Positions 62,539 through 64,000 of a DNA stretch of 64,000 nucleotides are shown here, piece after piece. The position numbers and the translations under genes were made by a program. The notes beneath the pieces were generated by a model. That model saw only the letters and a program-made list of their open reading frames with translations, was not told the origin of the DNA and searched no databases. Origin of the DNA: an uncultured Pseudomonadota bacterium (GTDB taxonomy: Bacteria; Pseudomonadota; Gammaproteobacteria; Steroidobacterales; Steroidobacteraceae); the NCBI GenBank assembly GCA_903828595.1, contig CAIKMS010000016.1:248001-312000 (forward strand), read 5' to 3'. How positions within the stretch are numbered: the stretch's first letter is position 1; every line of letters begins with the position of its first letter.

Positions 62539-63264
62539 CTACATCCTGAAGTCTTGTCCCAAGTACACCTCACGAACCTGAGCATTTGCAAGGATATCTT
62601 CCGCAGTTCCGGAAGCGATCACACTTCCTTGGCTAACTATGTACGCGCGACTGCAAATGCCAAGGGTTTCACGGACGTTGTGGTCGGTAATCAATACGCC
62701 GATGCCCCGCTCACGCAGCACGTGAATGCTGGCCTGGATATCAGCCACGGCCAGAGGATCTACGCCAGCGAAGGGTTCATCCAAGAGCACAAATTGTGGC
62801 TCCATGGCCAACGCTCTGGCGATTTCTACCCGGCGACGCTCGCCGCCAGACAGGCTTTGGCCCAAGCTGTCCCGTAAGTGCGCGACTTTAAGTTCATCGA
62901 GCAATTCCTCTAGGCGCTGTTGACGAGCGTGACGGTCGAGGTCGCTGCGCATCTCGAGGATCGACAGGACATTGTCGGCCACGGACATTTTGCGAAATAC
63001 CGAAGCTTCCTGCGGCAGGTATCCCAACCCTAAGGCGGCACGGCGGTGCATGGGCAGGCGAGTGACATCACGTTGATTCAGTTCGATTTGTCCGGCGTCA
63101 CTACGAACCAGGCCTACGATCATGTAGAACGCCGTGGTCTTGCCGGCACCGTTCGGGCCTAAGAGCCCCACGATCTCACCACCGCCCACTTCCAGGGACA
63201 AATCGCGCACGACCTGGCGCGATTGATACGCCTTTGCCAGATGGCTGGCGCGTAGAAGACTCAT
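62539..63264 (-). CDS. lptB: LPS export ABC transporter ATPase
   Basis: ATPase of the LptB2FG complex that pulls lipopolysaccharide from the inner membrane. 241 residues from ATG 63264: Walker [10 protein letters not shown] at 36-44, [17 protein letters not shown] (signature), [11 protein letters not shown] (Walker B), [11 protein letters not shown] (H-loop), and the C-terminal [12 protein letters not shown]. The start overlaps the lptA stop in an ATGA, and AGGGTG lies upstream. The usual lptCAB-rpoN order is followed. Confidence 0.98.
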   Translation of the reverse strand: MSLLRASHLAKAYQSRQVVRDLSLEVGGGEIVGLLGPNGAGKTTAFYMIVGLVRSDAGQIELNQRDVTRLPMHRRAALGLGYLPQEASVFRKMSVADNVLSILEMRSDLDRHARQQRLEELLDELKVAHLRDSLGQSLSGGERRRVEIARALAMEPQFVLLDEPFAGVDPLAVADIQASIHVLRERGIGVLITDHNVRETLGICSRAYIVSQGSVIASGTAEDILANAQVREVYLGQDFRM

Positions 63265-63899
63265 CGTGTGCACCCTAGCTTGGGCAGGCTGCCCGGGTTG
63301 TCCTTAGGGTTGATGACGATATGCACTCGCTGATTGTCCTGATCTTCCGGGTTCGCCAGTACGCGCTGCTCCTGAATACTGTAGATCAGCGTGCGCCCAT
63401 TAATCTGTCCGTCGCCATAACTGATGGAGGCCTGTTCGGACAGACGGATGGTTTGGGTCGTAAAATCGTAATTGATCCGCCCGGCGTGCCCTTTAGCGAC
63501 GCATTGTTCGCGTTTTTGTTCAAAGGTTGCGGGGTTGCCCGTAATCACGGCGGAGTTGGGCGCGTTATGGGCGAATTCGACCACGGCGACATCGCTCAAT
63601 AAGGCACCGTCAGCCAGCGTGATGCGTACATGGCCGCGAAAATCCCAGTGACTGTTGTCAAAGCTTAGCCCTGTGGCGGTGGCTTCATCCGACTCCACGG
63701 CGGTGGCGCCCTGGCTGATGCGCACGTGATGGAATCGCAGAAGATTGTTGCGGTAATCAAAGTCTGAGGACTGCGCATCCAGGTTGATGGGCAGGCTTTT
63801 GTCGATCAATGGCGTCGTGGCGGCCTGGCCGCACGCCAGATACGCCGTCGCTAATAAAGGCAGCAGCCTGGCGGCAAGACGCGTGTTCTTAGCGTACAT
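63261..63899 (-). CDS. lptA: periplasmic LPS transport protein LptA
   Basis: Periplasmic bridge protein of lipopolysaccharide transport. ATG 63899 gives 212 residues with a signal peptide ([16 protein letters not shown]). The OstA-like beta-jellyroll is seen in [28 protein letters not shown] (core [13 protein letters not shown]), [15 protein letters not shown], and [23 protein letters not shown] (core [13 protein letters not shown]). AAAGG lies six bases before ATG 63899, and the gene overlaps lptC by 11 bases. ATG 63914 is an alternative start. Low overall conservation but position and fold are clear. Confidence 0.93.
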   Translation of the reverse strand: MYAKNTRLAARLLPLLATAYLACGQAATTPLIDKSLPINLDAQSSDFDYRNNLLRFHHVRISQGATAVESDEATATGLSFDNSHWDFRGHVRITLADGALLSDVAVVEFAHNAPNSAVITGNPATFEQKREQCVAKGHAGRINYDFTTQTIRLSEQASISYGDGQINGRTLIYSIQEQRVLANPEDQDNQRVHIVINPKDNPGSLPKLGCTR

Positions 63900-64000
63900 A
63901 CTGGCCTTTGACATCCGATTTCAGCGTCAAGCGATCCTGTTTTAAATCGGCCCACAGCCCGGTCGCCGTTACCTGCCGGCTGCCCATCTCGATGCTGACC
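63889..64000 (-). CDS. lptC: LptC, C-terminal part
   Basis: Bitopic protein that links LptB2FG to LptA. Only the last 36 codons are in the window; the start lies beyond base 64000. They read MGSRQVTATGLWADLKQDRL and [13 protein letters not shown] before TAA, a typical LptC C-terminus with the LTL-x-S-V-x-G-x-Y pattern. The stop overlaps lptA. Partial because of the window edge. Confidence 0.85.
   Translation of the reverse strand, partial: VSIEMGSRQVTATGLWADLKQDRLTLKSDVKGQYVR

Overview
The window reads as a chromosomal segment of a gammaproteobacterium outside the enterics, most like the Xanthomonadales/Nevskiales side of the class. The basis is gene content and order: accB-accC-prmA-DUF3426-dusB-fis-purH-purD, a pcm/tolC/waaA neighbourhood, tkt-gapA-pgk-pyk in one run, a PPi-dependent phosphofructokinase beside a proton-pumping pyrophosphatase, and a CIRCE operator on groESL. 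This is inference from family knowledge; no database search was possible. The segment is densely coding. I see no tRNA, rRNA, insertion sequence, prophage or CRISPR array.

Layout. 1-10866 is one minus-strand run from dsbD and a TlpA-like partner through aroQ, accB, accC, prmA, a zinc-ribbon membrane protein, dusB, fis and purH into purD, which is cut by the window edge. 11021-13232 holds groES-groEL with promoter, CIRCE operator and terminator. 13405-17530 has glnE, an orphan DUF433 antitoxin-like gene, a CHCC zinc-finger gene and a DUF6165 gene with a decayed in-frame copy of its own tail. 17613-23257 is a lipopolysaccharide-core/lipid A block (glycosyltransferase 9, Kdo kinase, lipid A acyltransferase, waaA, then a secreted D-aminoacylase-like enzyme) in which genes alternate strands with almost no space between them. 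23314-28438 has tolC, rhodanese, pcm and a PAS-GGDEF-EAL protein.

28563-32170 carries hppA and pfp, followed on the plus strand by adk (Cys4 LID), a TPR/aspartyl-hydroxylase-like protein with altered catalytic residues and a ModE-type HTH protein. 35025-38719 has rnd, a small membrane protein, mpl and a LON-domain protein; then a CPBP protease, a long structured non-coding gap, a glycosyltransferase, hemL and two divergent metallophosphoesterases. 44594-47338 is metK-ahcY with an S-adenosylhomocysteine (SAH) riboswitch between them and a strong terminator after ahcY.

47611-57761 is a plus-strand run: tkt, gapA, pgk, pyk, a penicillin-acylase-type Ntn hydrolase, a MoxR ATPase and a VWA protein. 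57792-64000 has a lipoprotein peroxiredoxin, a patatin-like phospholipase, rapZ, and the lptC-lptA-lptB-rpoN-hpf run with a terminator between hpf and rapZ where other genomes carry ptsN.

Themes: central carbon flux that is PPi-linked at the PFK step, methyl-cycle control by riboswitch, and envelope/LPS biogenesis (Lpt transport, Kdo transfer and phosphorylation, lipid A acylation). The observations most worth following are the aspartyl-hydroxylase homologue that lost Fe and 2-oxoglutarate ligands, the alternating zero-gap LPS block, and the duplicated DUF6165 tail.
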